DNA of 64,000 bases from Acidimicrobiia bacterium (GTDB lineage Bacteria; Actinomycetota; Acidimicrobiia; Acidimicrobiales; Poriferisodalaceae): assembly GCA_022821985.1 (NCBI GenBank), contig JAJECP010000026.1:46970-110969 (forward strand), in the 5' to 3' direction. Of the stretch, positions 1 to 9,194 are shown in pieces (position 1 is the first letter of the stretch; each line of letters begins with the position of its first letter). The notes below the pieces were generated by a model that searched no databases, had not been told where the DNA came from, and saw nothing but the letters and a program-made list of their open reading frames with translations. The translations under genes and the position numbers were made by a program.

Positions 1-1038
<1,038 letters not shown>

Positions 1039-1135
1039 TCAACAGTCTCCTGTGGTTTTTTCTGTTCCTGGGATGTGCGGCCCTCCGAATGCTCCCGCGG
1101 CTGCACACCACTTTGGGGCCGCCTAATGTGCGCGC

Positions 1136-1447
1136 ATGGCAGACCAGCCGACATCGCAGGAGCTCACCTTTCGGCTCGACGACGATGTCTCACCTGGCGG
1201 CGTATATGCGAATTTTGCAGGGGTCTGGCACACTGAGCATGAGTTCACGATTGACTTTGCCGCGCTGCCGCACTCACCGACCGGCCCCAGCTCCGAAGCT
1301 GTTGAGGGCCTGGTCGTCGCCAGAGTGAAGATTCCGCCCTCTGTGATCTTTGCCATCGCCCGAGCCATCTCCGAGAATGTTGCGAAATTTGAGACCCAGT
1401 ACGGTGCGCTGACGCCACCGCCGCCTGAACCGCAGGATCGACCATGA
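1136..1447 (+). CDS. DUF3467 family protein
   Basis: A 103-residue protein with the features I associate with DUF3467: a YANFAGVWHTEHEFTIDFA stretch near residue 25, then a VARVKIPPSV segment and a C-terminal helix ending FETQYG. The function of the family is unknown. It is first of three genes read in tandem with overlapping stop/start codons (its TGA overlaps the next ATG as ATGA), so the three are almost certainly one transcript and translationally coupled. The cluster runs antisense to lysC and asd, between which it sits. Base composition is slightly less GC-rich than the flanking genes. The start is the ATG at 1136. An earlier start is unlikely because the asd leader lies directly upstream on the other strand. 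Confidence 0.8.
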   Translation: MADQPTSQELTFRLDDDVSPGGVYANFAGVWHTEHEFTIDFAALPHSPTGPSSEAVEGLVVARVKIPPSVIFAIARAISENVAKFETQYGALTPPPPEPQDRP

Positions 1448-1680
1448 ACACAATCACGATCTCCGACCAACGTCGAGACCACTTCACCTACAAGCAGCGC
1501 ATGCCAGCGCCCGCAGGCCGCGACGACCTCGAAGCGCTCGAAGCGCTCGCCATCCGTGATGCGTGTAGTCGCGCGTGGGCAGATCACCAAGAACGTGTCG
1601 CTCAAGGTCTCACCTATGGCGATCCGGTCTCTGCGGCCGAACTTCAGGAACGCATCGCCGAGCTTCGCACGACGGGGTGA
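1444..1680 (+). CDS. Small protein, candidate antitoxin partner of the downstream RelE-like gene
   Basis: A 78-residue acidic protein of unrecognised family. It starts inside the stop of the DUF3467 gene (ATGA) and its own stop overlaps the GTG of the next gene (GTGA), so it is the middle cistron of a coupled triplet. Its composition (helical, rich in Glu, Ala and Arg) and its position directly before a small basic RelE/ParE-like protein fit an antitoxin. No DNA-binding motif can be pointed to with confidence, so that role is inferred from context. It could also be an unrelated small partner of the DUF3467 protein. Confidence 0.65.
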   Translation: MNTITISDQRRDHFTYKQRMPAPAGRDDLEALEALAIRDACSRAWADHQERVAQGLTYGDPVSAAELQERIAELRTTG

Positions 1681-1964
1681 ACGCCCCCAGCGGGTGGCGT
1701 TGGTTCGAGATCGACGCTCCGCTCAATGAATGGAGCACCGGCCGCAGCCCCGCAAAAGTGATCGCCGCCCACGAGGCGCTACTGCACATCACCGCGATGC
1801 CCTTGGACGTCCGACCTGGCCAACCGCTCCCCGCGGCCGCACCCAACAACCTCGTCCGCTACCTCGACCACGGTGACATCCGCGTCATTTTCTTGGTCAC
1901 CCACCCGATCATCGCCGACGGGCTGCGTCTCATACGGATCACGCCCCGCCCCGGTACCCGCTGA
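1677..1964 (+). CDS. RelE/ParE-like small protein, candidate toxin
   Basis: A 95-residue protein starting at a GTG that overlaps the previous stop codon. The C-terminal half (RYLDHGDIRVIFLVTH followed by LRLIRITPR) has the strand pattern of RelE/ParE-type toxins, with alternating hydrophobic strands and several Arg residues. Similarity is by pattern only, and the N-terminal half is not recognised. As last gene of a three-gene coupled operon after a small acidic ORF, it fits the toxin position. If it is a toxin, the DUF3467 protein is an unusual third component. The tandem is flanked by asd and lysC in the opposite orientation. Confidence 0.6.
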   Translation: MNAPSGWRWFEIDAPLNEWSTGRSPAKVIAAHEALLHITAMPLDVRPGQPLPAAAPNNLVRYLDHGDIRVIFLVTHPIIADGLRLIRITPRPGTR

Positions 1965-2049
1965 GTGCTTGACACGCCCCGTCAGAGGCGAGCATCTCAT
2001 GCGATCGAAGCCACACCTGCCCCCGCCCACCCCTCGTTCCGCGTGGATC

Positions 2050-2091
2050 TCAATCGAGGCCGTGTTTTCTTCGCCTCGTCAATCGAGGCCG
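2050..2091. repeat. 13-bp direct repeat at the lysC 3' end
   Basis: TCAATCGAGGCCG occurs at 2050-2062 and again at 2079-2091. The second copy contains the lysC stop codon (TGA on the minus strand). Between the copies, CGAGGC (2055-2060) and GCCTCG (2073-2078) can pair as a weak hairpin just past the lysC stop, possibly a terminator without a T-run. Confidence 0.5.
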
Positions 2092-3359
2092 AAGGCTGTG
2101 TGCAGGGCGACAGTGGCTCGGTCTGCGTCGGCTTCGGCTACTACGCAGGAGATGCGGATCGGCGAGGTGGAGATCATCTCGATGTTGATGTCCTGGGAGG
2201 CCAGCGTCTCGAACATGGTGGCGGCCACGCCGGGGTGACTGGCCATGCCGGCGCCGACGAGGGAGACCCGGGCGATGTCGGCATCGGTGTTCGCCGACGA
2301 GAAGCCCACCGTGTCCACCATTCCCTCGCAGATGCCGCGCACCTCCTCGGCGCTCTCTGCCGGCACCGTGAACGAGATGTCGGTGCGGTCGTGATCGCCC
2401 ACGTTCTGCACGATCATGTCGACCACGACCGCGGCGTCGGCGAGCGTGCGGAACACTTTGGCGGCGATGCCCGGCTCGTCGCGGACGCCGACCAGCGTCA
2501 CCTTGGCCTGCGATGCGTCCGGCACGATGCCGGTCACGATCGGCTTTTCCATTTCCCTCGCGTCCATGCCTGACTCCGTGTCAACGACCCATGTTCCCGG
2601 TTCCCATGTGAATGCCGAGCGCACATGCAACCGAACGCCGTACGTGCGGGCAACCTCGACCGAACGGGCGGCCGGCTTGGGGCAGCCCATGGCGGTCATC
2701 TCGAGCAATTCGTCAAACCCGATGCGCGCAATCTTGCGAGCGGCAGGGCACACCCGGGGATCGGTCGTGAAGACCCCCGAGACATCGGTGTAGAGCTCGC
2801 AGGCGTCGGCGCCGAGTCCGTGCGCGAGGGCGACCGCTGTCGTGTCCGAACCGCCACGGCCCAAGAAGGTCACATCGTTGTCGGTGGACACGCCCTGCGC
2901 ACCGGCGACCACGGCGACACGACCGGCCTCGACCGACTCGATCACACGCTTGGGGGTGACCGAGAGGATCTTGGCGTTGCGGTGATTGGTGTCGGTCAGG
3001 AAACCTGCCTGGCTGCCGGTGAACGAGTCCGCCGCGACGCCGACGTCGTGCAGGGCCATGCACATCAATGCGATCGCCTTGCGCTCGCCAGCAGTGATGA
3101 GCATGTCCATCTCGCGGCCCGACGGCTCGTCGGTGATCTGATCCGCGAGCCCGATGAGCTCGTCGGTCTCCGAGCCCATGGCGCTGACGACGATGACGAT
3201 CTCATCGCCGCGGCTGCGGCAGTGCTTGACGTGATCGGCGACCTCGCGCATGCGCGCGGCACTGGCGACCGACGTTCCGCCGAACTTCTGCACGACCAAG
3301 GGCACGTCGGGCGATGGTACCGGCGTGTCCCGGCGCCTCGTCCGGGATTTTTCGGCCAT
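2079..3359 (-). CDS. lysC: Aspartate kinase
   Basis: Phosphorylates aspartate at the head of the lysine, threonine and methionine pathway. 426 residues from an ATG at 3359, which leaves a short charged leader before the conserved VVQKFGGTSV kinase motif. A start 12 codons further upstream is possible but adds nothing conserved. Further kinase motifs include GRGGSDTTA and ELYTDVSGVFTTDPR. Two C-terminal ACT domains follow from about residue 275 (VTLVGVRDEPGIAAKVF and RVSLVGAGMASHPGVAATMF), the allosteric module that binds lysine/threonine. Its product feeds Asd (1-1014), now separated from it by an inserted antisense operon. The divergent cyclophilin gene starts about 120 bp from its start codon. 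Confidence 0.95.
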   Translation of the reverse strand: MAEKSRTRRRDTPVPSPDVPLVVQKFGGTSVASAARMREVADHVKHCRSRGDEIVIVVSAMGSETDELIGLADQITDEPSGREMDMLITAGERKAIALMCMALHDVGVAADSFTGSQAGFLTDTNHRNAKILSVTPKRVIESVEAGRVAVVAGAQGVSTDNDVTFLGRGGSDTTAVALAHGLGADACELYTDVSGVFTTDPRVCPAARKIARIGFDELLEMTAMGCPKPAARSVEVARTYGVRLHVRSAFTWEPGTWVVDTESGMDAREMEKPIVTGIVPDASQAKVTLVGVRDEPGIAAKVFRTLADAAVVVDMIVQNVGDHDRTDISFTVPAESAEEVRGICEGMVDTVGFSSANTDADIARVSLVGAGMASHPGVAATMFETLASQDINIEMISTSPIRISCVVAEADADRATVALHTAFGLD

Positions 3360-3482
3360 GACGACGCGGCCGGTCGGTGCGCGCCGTCGGTGCACCCAAC
3401 CGGGCCGGGGGCTGGGTCTCGGTAGTGTGGCGGCCGGCAGGGTCCAGGACCAGTTCGGTCAGCTACACGGAGAGCGCCGCTC

Positions 3483-4493
3483 ATGGGCAGCGAGAAAAGA
3501 CAGCGCCAGCGCGAGAACCGGATGCGTGCGATCGCCGAGGCCGAGCGCGCCAAGAAGCGCTCCACCACGGGGCGCAAGGTGTTCCGGGTGGTGCTCGCCG
3601 TGGCTGCAGTGCTGATTGCGCTGTGGCTGTGGAGCACGTTCAGCGGCGGTGACGACGAAGGCAGCGACGACGCCACCGAGGCGCCGCCCGTCACCGCATT
3701 CGAGACCGACGAGCCGAGCGACGAGACGCCGCCAAACACAGAAACCGAGGCCGATGACGATCCCGACGAGCCGAGCGACAAGGCGCCGCCAAACACAGAA
3801 ACCGAGGCCGATGACGATCCCGTCGACGACGCCGCGCCGGATCCGACCGCCTGTCCCGCTGCTGATGGCAGCGACGGCCCGCTCAACCAGTTCGACGAGC
3901 GGCCCCCGATCTGTATCAGCCCCGACACGCTGTACGCGGCCGCGTTCGAGACGAACATGGGCGACTTCACGATGGTGCTCGACCCCCGGCTCGACCTCGA
4001 CAGCGTCAACAACTTCGTAGTGCTCTCACGCTGGCGTGCTTTCGAGGGCACGCTCTTTCACCGCGTCATCTCCAACTTTGTGATCCAAGGCGGAGATGTG
4101 GAATTGAAGTTCGGCACGGGCGGCCCCGGCTACCGCTTCACTGGCGGCTTCCCAGAAGAACAGTGGTACCGCGTCGGCTCCGTGGCAATGGCGAACAGCG
4201 CGAACCCGGCGTCCAACGGCTCGCAGTTCTTTGTCATCACAGGCGCCGACGGCGCCTCACTGCCCCCCAACTATTCGCCGCTCGGTCATGTCGTCGAAGG
4301 TCTCGACACCGTGCTCGAGATCGATGCCGCGCCTACGGAGACCCGGCAGGTGCCATTCACCGACCCCGCAACGGGTGAAGAGATTCTGCGGCCCGCACAG
4401 AATGTTCCCGTCGAGGATGTCGTGGTGAACAGCGTGACGATCACCGAGGCAACCGAAACCGAGATTGCCGCCTACACCGATGCCTACCGCTGA
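3483..4493 (+). CDS. Membrane-anchored cyclophilin-type peptidyl-prolyl isomerase
   Basis: 336 residues. A basic N-terminus (residues 1-31) is followed by one membrane helix (about 33-52), a long acidic Asp/Glu/Pro/Thr linker (about 55-125) and a C-terminal cyclophilin domain (about 155-325). The domain shows FHRVISNFVIQGGD, VAMANSANPASNGSQFFV and LGHVVEGLD, which are canonical active-site and core segments of cyclophilins. The topology predicts an extracytoplasmic isomerase held at the membrane, helping fold exported proteins. The linker holds a perfect-length duplication of 19 residues (separate entry). ATG at 3483 follows GGAGAGCG. It is divergent from lysC. Confidence 0.9.
   Translation: MGSEKRQRQRENRMRAIAEAERAKKRSTTGRKVFRVVLAVAAVLIALWLWSTFSGGDDEGSDDATEAPPVTAFETDEPSDETPPNTETEADDDPDEPSDKAPPNTETEADDDPVDDAAPDPTACPAADGSDGPLNQFDERPPICISPDTLYAAAFETNMGDFTMVLDPRLDLDSVNNFVVLSRWRAFEGTLFHRVISNFVIQGGDVELKFGTGGPGYRFTGGFPEEQWYRVGSVAMANSANPASNGSQFFVITGADGASLPPNYSPLGHVVEGLDTVLEIDAAPTETRQVPFTDPATGEEILRPAQNVPVEDVVVNSVTITEATETEIAAYTDAYR
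3708..3821 (+). repeat. Two tandem 57-bp units in the cyclophilin linker
   Basis: Bases 3708-3764 and 3765-3821 are consecutive copies that differ at only a few positions near unit base 16-18. Each encodes 19 residues beginning DEPSD and ending TEADDDP (residues 76-94 and 95-113). Near identity at DNA level indicates a recent in-frame duplication, and copy number may vary between strains. Confidence 0.9.
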
Positions 4494-4549
4494 TCGGGGC
4501 ACGTCGGCGCATCCGGCAGTGCGCCCGCAACAGGCGTAGGCTCGCGCCG

Positions 4550-5257
4550 ATGCAGCGCCAGTCAGAAGACGGCCCGACAGAGCCGTCGGCGTCGGGATGG
4601 TCTTTCCCGCCGGCATCGACGGCGGACGAGAATGGACTGGTAGGCGCCGGTGCCGATCTCGAACCCGGCACGCTGCTCGGCGCCTACCGGGCGGGTCTGT
4701 TCCCGATGCCGCTGGGCGACGGCATCGGCTGGTGGTCGCCTGACCCGCGCGGCATCCTGCCGCTCAGCTACCTGCGTGTCAGCCGGTCGCTGCGGCGGGC
4801 TTGTCGGCGCTTCGACATCCGCATCAACACCTCCTTCGAGCAGGTGCTGGAGTCGTGCGCGGATCCCGCCCGGCCCCATGGCTGGATCAGCGACGACATG
4901 CACAACGCCTACCTGTCCCTGCACGAGATGGGATGGGCACACAGCGTGGAGGCCTGGCTCGACGACGAACTCGTCGGCGGTCTGTATGGGGTGGCGGTCG
5001 GCGCCTTCTTCGCCGGCGAGTCGATGTTCCACACCGAGAGCGACGCCTCCAAAGTGGCGCTGGTCGCCCTCGTCGATGCGCTCAAAGTGACCGGCGGAGC
5101 ACTGCTGGACGTGCAGTGGACGACTCCGCACCTGGCCGGGCTGGGCGCCGTTGAGGTCGAGCGGACGGCGTACCTGGAACTGCTGGCCGAGGCCATCACG
5201 CGGCCGCTGCCCGAAATCTGGCTGCGCCCGATGGTCTTCCGCATGCTCGAGGGCTGA
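4550..5257 (+). CDS. aat: Leucyl/phenylalanyl-tRNA--protein transferase
   Basis: Adds Leu or Phe from aminoacyl-tRNA to proteins with N-terminal Arg or Lys, making them substrates of the ClpS/ClpAP or ClpCP N-degron pathway. 235 residues, normal for the family. Motifs visible are GAYRAGLFPM, WWSPDPRGI, the HGWISDDMHNAY segment and GLYGVAVGAFFAGESMF, followed by DVQWTTPHLAGLGAVEV. The start at 4550 gives a leader of about 28 non-conserved residues, and a later start is possible. It ends 5 bp before the mutase gene and is probably co-transcribed with it. Confidence 0.93.
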   Translation: MQRQSEDGPTEPSASGWSFPPASTADENGLVGAGADLEPGTLLGAYRAGLFPMPLGDGIGWWSPDPRGILPLSYLRVSRSLRRACRRFDIRINTSFEQVLESCADPARPHGWISDDMHNAYLSLHEMGWAHSVEAWLDDELVGGLYGVAVGAFFAGESMFHTESDASKVALVALVDALKVTGGALLDVQWTTPHLAGLGAVEVERTAYLELLAEAITRPLPEIWLRPMVFRMLEG

Positions 5258-5262
5258 CGCCC

Positions 5263-7251
5263 ATGACAGCATCCGAGCCGCCACGGCGCACGCGGCCGTG
5301 GCTCATGCGCACGTACTCGGGGCACTCCACCGCCCAAGCCTCCAATGGGCTGTACCGGTCGATGCTGGCCAAGGGCCAGACCGGGCTGTCGGTGGCGTTC
5401 GACCTGCCGACGCAGACCGGCTACGACCCCGACCACTCGATGGCGCGCGGCGAAGTGGGCAAGGTGGGCGTGCCGGTCACCCATCTGGGCCACATGGCCC
5501 AGCTCATGGACGGCATCCCGCCCGATGCCATGAACACCTCCATGACCATCAACGCCACGGCGCCCTGGCTGCTGAGCCTGTACATCGCCAACGCACAGAA
5601 CGCCGGGGTGGCGGCCGAGGCGCTGCGGGGCACCACCCAGAACGACATCGTGAAGGAGTACCTGAGCCGGGGCACGTTCATCTTCCCGCCCGAGGCCAGC
5701 CGCCGGCTCACCGTCGACGTAGTGGCGTACTGCTCGCAGCACGTGCCGCAGTGGAACCCGATCAACGTGTGCAGCTATCACCTGCAGGAAGCCGGCGCAA
5801 CGCCCACCCAGGAGATCGCCTACGCGCTGGCCACCGCGATCGACGTGCTCGACGCGGTGCGCGACAGCGGCAAGGTGCCCCCCGAGCGCTTCGACGCCGC
5901 AGTGGGCAGCATCTCGTTCTTCGTGAACGGGGGCATCCGATTCATCGAAGAGGTCTGCAAGGTGCGGGCCTTCACCCAGATGTGGGATCAGATCTGCGCC
6001 GAGCGCTACGGCGTTGCCGACCCCAAGCTGCGGCGGTTCCGCTACGGCGTGCAGGTGAACTCGCTCGGGCTCACCGAGGCGCAGCCCGAGAACAACGTGG
6101 CCCGGATCACGCTCGAAGCCCTGGGCGTGACGCTGTCGCAGCGGGCAAGGACCCGCTCGCTGCAGCTGCCTGCGTGGAACGAGGCGCTGGGGCTGCCGCG
6201 GCCCTGGGACCAGCAGTGGTCGCTGCGGATCCAGCAGGTGCTGGCGCACGAGACCGACCTGCTGGAGTACGGCGACATCTTCGACGGCTCGGTGGTGGTC
6301 GAGGGACGCACGGCCGAGCTGGCGGAGTCGGCGCAGGCTGAGCTGAATGAGGTGCTGGCGATGGGGGGCGCGTTCGCCGCGATCACCGAGCTGAAGCGGC
6401 GCCTGGTGGCGAGCCACACCGAGCGGGTGCGCCAGATCGAAGCCAGCGAGCTGACCGTGGTGGGGATGAACGAGTTCACCGAGACGGCGCCGTCGCCGCT
6501 CGAGGGCGATGAGTCGATCCTGCGGGTGGATCCCGAGGTGGAAGCCGAGCTGGTTGCCGATCTCGAACGCTGGCGGGCCGCACGCGACCCGAACCGGGTC
6601 GTCGCAGCCCTGGACGACCTGCGGGTGGCCGCATCGGGCGATGTGAACATCATGGGGCCGAGCATCGAGGCCGCCCATGCCGGGGTGACGACCGGCGAGT
6701 GGGCCCAAGCGCTGCGCGAGGTGTTCGGCGAGTTCCGTGCACCGACCGGCCTAGAGGCTGCGCGGGCAGGCGCGGGCGCTGCCCGGGCGTCGAAGGGAAC
6801 AGCGCTGGCGACCGTGGCCCAGCGGTGCGCGGCGATGGAGGGCGGGCCGCCCAGGGTGCTGGTTGCCAAGCCGGGCCTCGACGGCCATTCCAATGGCGCC
6901 GAGCAGGTGGCGGTCGCGGCGCGCGACGCCGGCATGGAAGTGGTGTACGAGGGCATCCGGCTGACCCCGAGCCACATTGCCGCAACGGCACGTGACGAGG
7001 ACGTGGACGTGGTGGGCCTGTCGATCCTGTCGGGGTCGCACCTGGAGCTCGTGCCCGAGGTGCTGGCGTGCCTCGACGCTGAGGGCGTGAGCGCACCGGT
7101 GGTCGTCGGCGGCATCATCCCGCCTGCGGACCACCAGGCGCTGCGCGACGCCGGCGTGGCCGCCGTCTACACCCCGAAAGACTTCGAGCTGGCCGCGATC
7201 ATGGCCGACATCGCTGGCCTGGCCGAGCAGTCGCGCGCCGGCTCGGCCTGA
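5263..7251 (+). CDS. ecm: Ethylmalonyl-CoA mutase (B12-dependent)
   Basis: Converts (2R)-ethylmalonyl-CoA to methylsuccinyl-CoA in the ethylmalonyl-CoA pathway using adenosylcobalamin. 662 residues in one chain, with substrate TIM-barrel first and cobalamin-binding domain last, as in Ecm. The N-terminal signature AFDLPTQTGYDPDHSMARG followed by EVGKVGVPVTHLGHM is the Ecm type. As I recall the families, methylmalonyl-CoA mutases have DLATHRGYDSDH and isobutyryl mutases DMPTLMGRDSDD. The B12 motif DxHxxG is present as Asp540-Gly-His542-Ser-Asn-Gly545. GLPRPWDQQWSLR is also typical. Ccr and epimerase for the same pathway are at 35-37 kb. It lies 5 bp after aat. Substrate assignment is from signature motifs and gene context. 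Confidence 0.93.
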   Translation: MTASEPPRRTRPWLMRTYSGHSTAQASNGLYRSMLAKGQTGLSVAFDLPTQTGYDPDHSMARGEVGKVGVPVTHLGHMAQLMDGIPPDAMNTSMTINATAPWLLSLYIANAQNAGVAAEALRGTTQNDIVKEYLSRGTFIFPPEASRRLTVDVVAYCSQHVPQWNPINVCSYHLQEAGATPTQEIAYALATAIDVLDAVRDSGKVPPERFDAAVGSISFFVNGGIRFIEEVCKVRAFTQMWDQICAERYGVADPKLRRFRYGVQVNSLGLTEAQPENNVARITLEALGVTLSQRARTRSLQLPAWNEALGLPRPWDQQWSLRIQQVLAHETDLLEYGDIFDGSVVVEGRTAELAESAQAELNEVLAMGGAFAAITELKRRLVASHTERVRQIEASELTVVGMNEFTETAPSPLEGDESILRVDPEVEAELVADLERWRAARDPNRVVAALDDLRVAASGDVNIMGPSIEAAHAGVTTGEWAQALREVFGEFRAPTGLEAARAGAGAARASKGTALATVAQRCAAMEGGPPRVLVAKPGLDGHSNGAEQVAVAARDAGMEVVYEGIRLTPSHIAATARDEDVDVVGLSILSGSHLELVPEVLACLDAEGVSAPVVVGGIIPPADHQALRDAGVAAVYTPKDFELAAIMADIAGLAEQSRAGSA

Positions 7252-7314
7252 CTGGGTCATTGGTCGGTTGGGTCGCCGGGTCGCTGAGTTGCAGGTTTCA
7301 GGGGTGCGAGTTCA

Positions 7315-7845
7315 TTGCTGAAGAACCGATTCCGGCTTGCCAAGCTGCTGATTCCGGCGTTCTTCGTTCTCTACCTCGTCATGATCCCGCTCAACGGCGT
7401 GCTCGAGGACGACCACACCGAGGTGTTCCCCTTCTTCAAGTGGAAACTCTTCGCGCACGTCCCCGACTGGGAGACGACCGAGTTCGGCCTGGCCATCGAC
7501 GCCATCGACGGTGAGCCGGTCGAGGGCGACTACTACCTGATCCCGAGCACGGACATCCGGGACTGGAAGGTGCTGAGCACCACGGCCTGGGCGTGCCGCC
7601 GGGGCGATCCCTGCGACGAGACAGTGCGCGACGTGCTGGTTCCGATCGTGCGGCAAGCGCTCGGCGATCGCAGCATCGATTTCAGCATCGTCGAAGCCGA
7701 GGTCGACCTGCGCGATGTTCGGGACGGGGTCGACGATCTCGCCGACGGCACCGCGCTCAGGACCGACTTCTACCGGCCCGTCGCCGTCATTGGCCAGTGG
7801 AACACCCAGACCGGCCGCATCGGGCCGGCCGCGGGCGCGGAGTAG
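7315..7845 (+). CDS. Small membrane-anchored protein paired with the HTTM-DCC gene
   Basis: 176 residues. One hydrophobic segment at about residues 10-27 is followed by a soluble, acidic domain that is presumably outside the cytoplasm and contains WACRRGDPCDE, a closely spaced cysteine pair. I do not recognise the family. The first usable start in frame is TTG at 7315; an in-frame stop at 7285-7287 rules out a longer version. It ends 2 bp before the start of the HTTM-DCC gene, so the two are almost certainly co-translated. A joint role at the membrane is inferred from that coupling. Confidence 0.75.
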   Translation: MLKNRFRLAKLLIPAFFVLYLVMIPLNGVLEDDHTEVFPFFKWKLFAHVPDWETTEFGLAIDAIDGEPVEGDYYLIPSTDIRDWKVLSTTAWACRRGDPCDETVRDVLVPIVRQALGDRSIDFSIVEAEVDLRDVRDGVDDLADGTALRTDFYRPVAVIGQWNTQTGRIGPAAGAE

Positions 7846-7847
7846 GC

Positions 7848-9194
7848 GTGGTGCTGGCGCGCCGGTCGATGCGCTGGATGCGCAGGTCGGTCCTGCAGGC
7901 CGGCGCGGACGAGCGTCGCTCGCCTGCTGAGCTGACCCGGGCGGCGACCGATGTGGTCATGCTCAGCCGCTTCTACTACCTGTTCCTTGCGTTCAACATC
8001 GGCACCTCGGGGCTGCAGTTCGCCCGGGCCTACATGGGGCGGCCGCCCACCGCGCCGCTGTGGCCGATCGACGTCGTGCAGTGGCTGACCGGGGGTGGGT
8101 GGTTCGCGCACGATCGCGTCGTGACGGTGATCGGGCTGTTCTTTGCCATCGCAGCGGCCGGGTTCCCAAGGTTCTTGCTGTGGCGGCTCGGCAGCTTCGC
8201 GTACCTGCTGACCCACGTGGCGCTCGCCAACTCCTACGGCGCCATCAATCACGGCTCGCACGTGATGCTGTTCGTCGGCTTCGCGCTGCTGTTCCTGCCG
8301 CGGCGCGACGAGGGCCGCCGTATGGAGCGCAAGAACGTGCTCTCGTGCCTCACGGTCCTGTGGTTCGCGCAGGGCCTGATCCTGCTGTCGTACACGCTGT
8401 CGGGTTTCTGGAAGCTGTGGCACAGCCGCCTCGAGGTGTTCTCGACCGACGCGATGTCGAGGATCCTGCTGGACCGGGCGCTGCTCGAAGCCGACGAGAT
8501 ACCGCTGCTCTTGCCGTTCGTGGCGCAGCACAACTGGCTGACGCTCTACATCGAGATCTTTGCGCTCTTGGTGGTGTTCCGGCCCCATCTGCACCGGCCG
8601 ATCGGCGCCGTGCTGATGCTGTTCCACATCACCAGCGACTGGCTCATGAACATCTCGTTTTCCCTCAACATCGTGATGGTGGGCCTGTTCCTGCTGCTGT
8701 CGCCGCTTGCACCAGCTCGGTTCTCGGTGGCGGGGACCGTGCGGTCGCTGCCGCTCGTGGGCATACCGTTCCGCGTCATGAAACGCCGACAGCGTTCGCA
8801 ACGGCCGCAGCAGACGGATCGGGTCTGGCTTGTGTACGACGGCGAGTGCCCGATGTGCAACAACTACGCCCAGTACTTGCGGCTGCGGGAAACTGTGGGC
8901 GAATTCGTGCTGGTTGATGCGCGCGAGGGCGGCGCAATCGTCGACGAGGTCCGGCGGCTGCCGCACGATCTGAATGACGGGATGGTGGTGAAGATCGGCG
9001 ACCGGCACTTCGTCGGTCATGAAGCGCTGAACCTGCTCGCGCTGCTGTCCACCGATCGCGGTGCTTTCAACAAGTTCAACCGGCTGGCGTTCAGCTCGCC
9101 GCTGATCTCACGCTTCACGTACCCGCTGATGAAGGCTGGGCGCTGGGTGTTGTTGAAGCTGAAGGGTGTGGCGCCGATCCCGTCCGAGGACTGA
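7848..9194 (+). CDS. HTTM-type membrane protein fused to a DCC (DUF393) thiol-oxidoreductase-like domain
   Basis: 448 residues from GTG 7848 (GTG 7851 is equally possible). Residues about 35-300 form a multi-helix membrane domain of the HTTM type, the membrane module related to vitamin K-dependent gamma-carboxylase. It has recognisable helices with a LSGFWKLWHS segment and AQHNWLTLYIEIFALLV. The C-terminal domain from about residue 325 has the DCC-family signature YDGECPMC, with Cys334 and Cys337 as a CxxC, and the later GHEALNLLALL helix. The DCC family is thought to be thioredoxin-like. A membrane-redox function is inferred, and no substrate can be named. Its stop (TGA at 9192-9194) directly abuts the convergent CoA-transferase stop. 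Confidence 0.8.
   Translation: MVLARRSMRWMRRSVLQAGADERRSPAELTRAATDVVMLSRFYYLFLAFNIGTSGLQFARAYMGRPPTAPLWPIDVVQWLTGGGWFAHDRVVTVIGLFFAIAAAGFPRFLLWRLGSFAYLLTHVALANSYGAINHGSHVMLFVGFALLFLPRRDEGRRMERKNVLSCLTVLWFAQGLILLSYTLSGFWKLWHSRLEVFSTDAMSRILLDRALLEADEIPLLLPFVAQHNWLTLYIEIFALLVVFRPHLHRPIGAVLMLFHITSDWLMNISFSLNIVMVGLFLLLSPLAPARFSVAGTVRSLPLVGIPFRVMKRRQRSQRPQQTDRVWLVYDGECPMCNNYAQYLRLRETVGEFVLVDAREGGAIVDEVRRLPHDLNDGMVVKIGDRHFVGHEALNLLALLSTDRGAFNKFNRLAFSSPLISRFTYPLMKAGRWVLLKLKGVAPIPSED

Noticed and set aside
2050..2091. 13-bp direct repeat read as a target-site duplication of the inserted triplet
   Set aside because: Both copies are on the same side of the triplet; no copy is found near 1015-1135, so it does not flank the insertion.
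4909..6708. A 599-codon minus-strand frame across aat and ecm
   Set aside because: It lies wholly opposite two well-identified genes and reads as low-complexity His/Arg/Gly; a high-GC shadow frame.
5263..7251. Methylmalonyl-CoA mutase
   Set aside because: The N-terminal signature is of the ethylmalonyl-CoA mutase type and ccr/epi are in the window.
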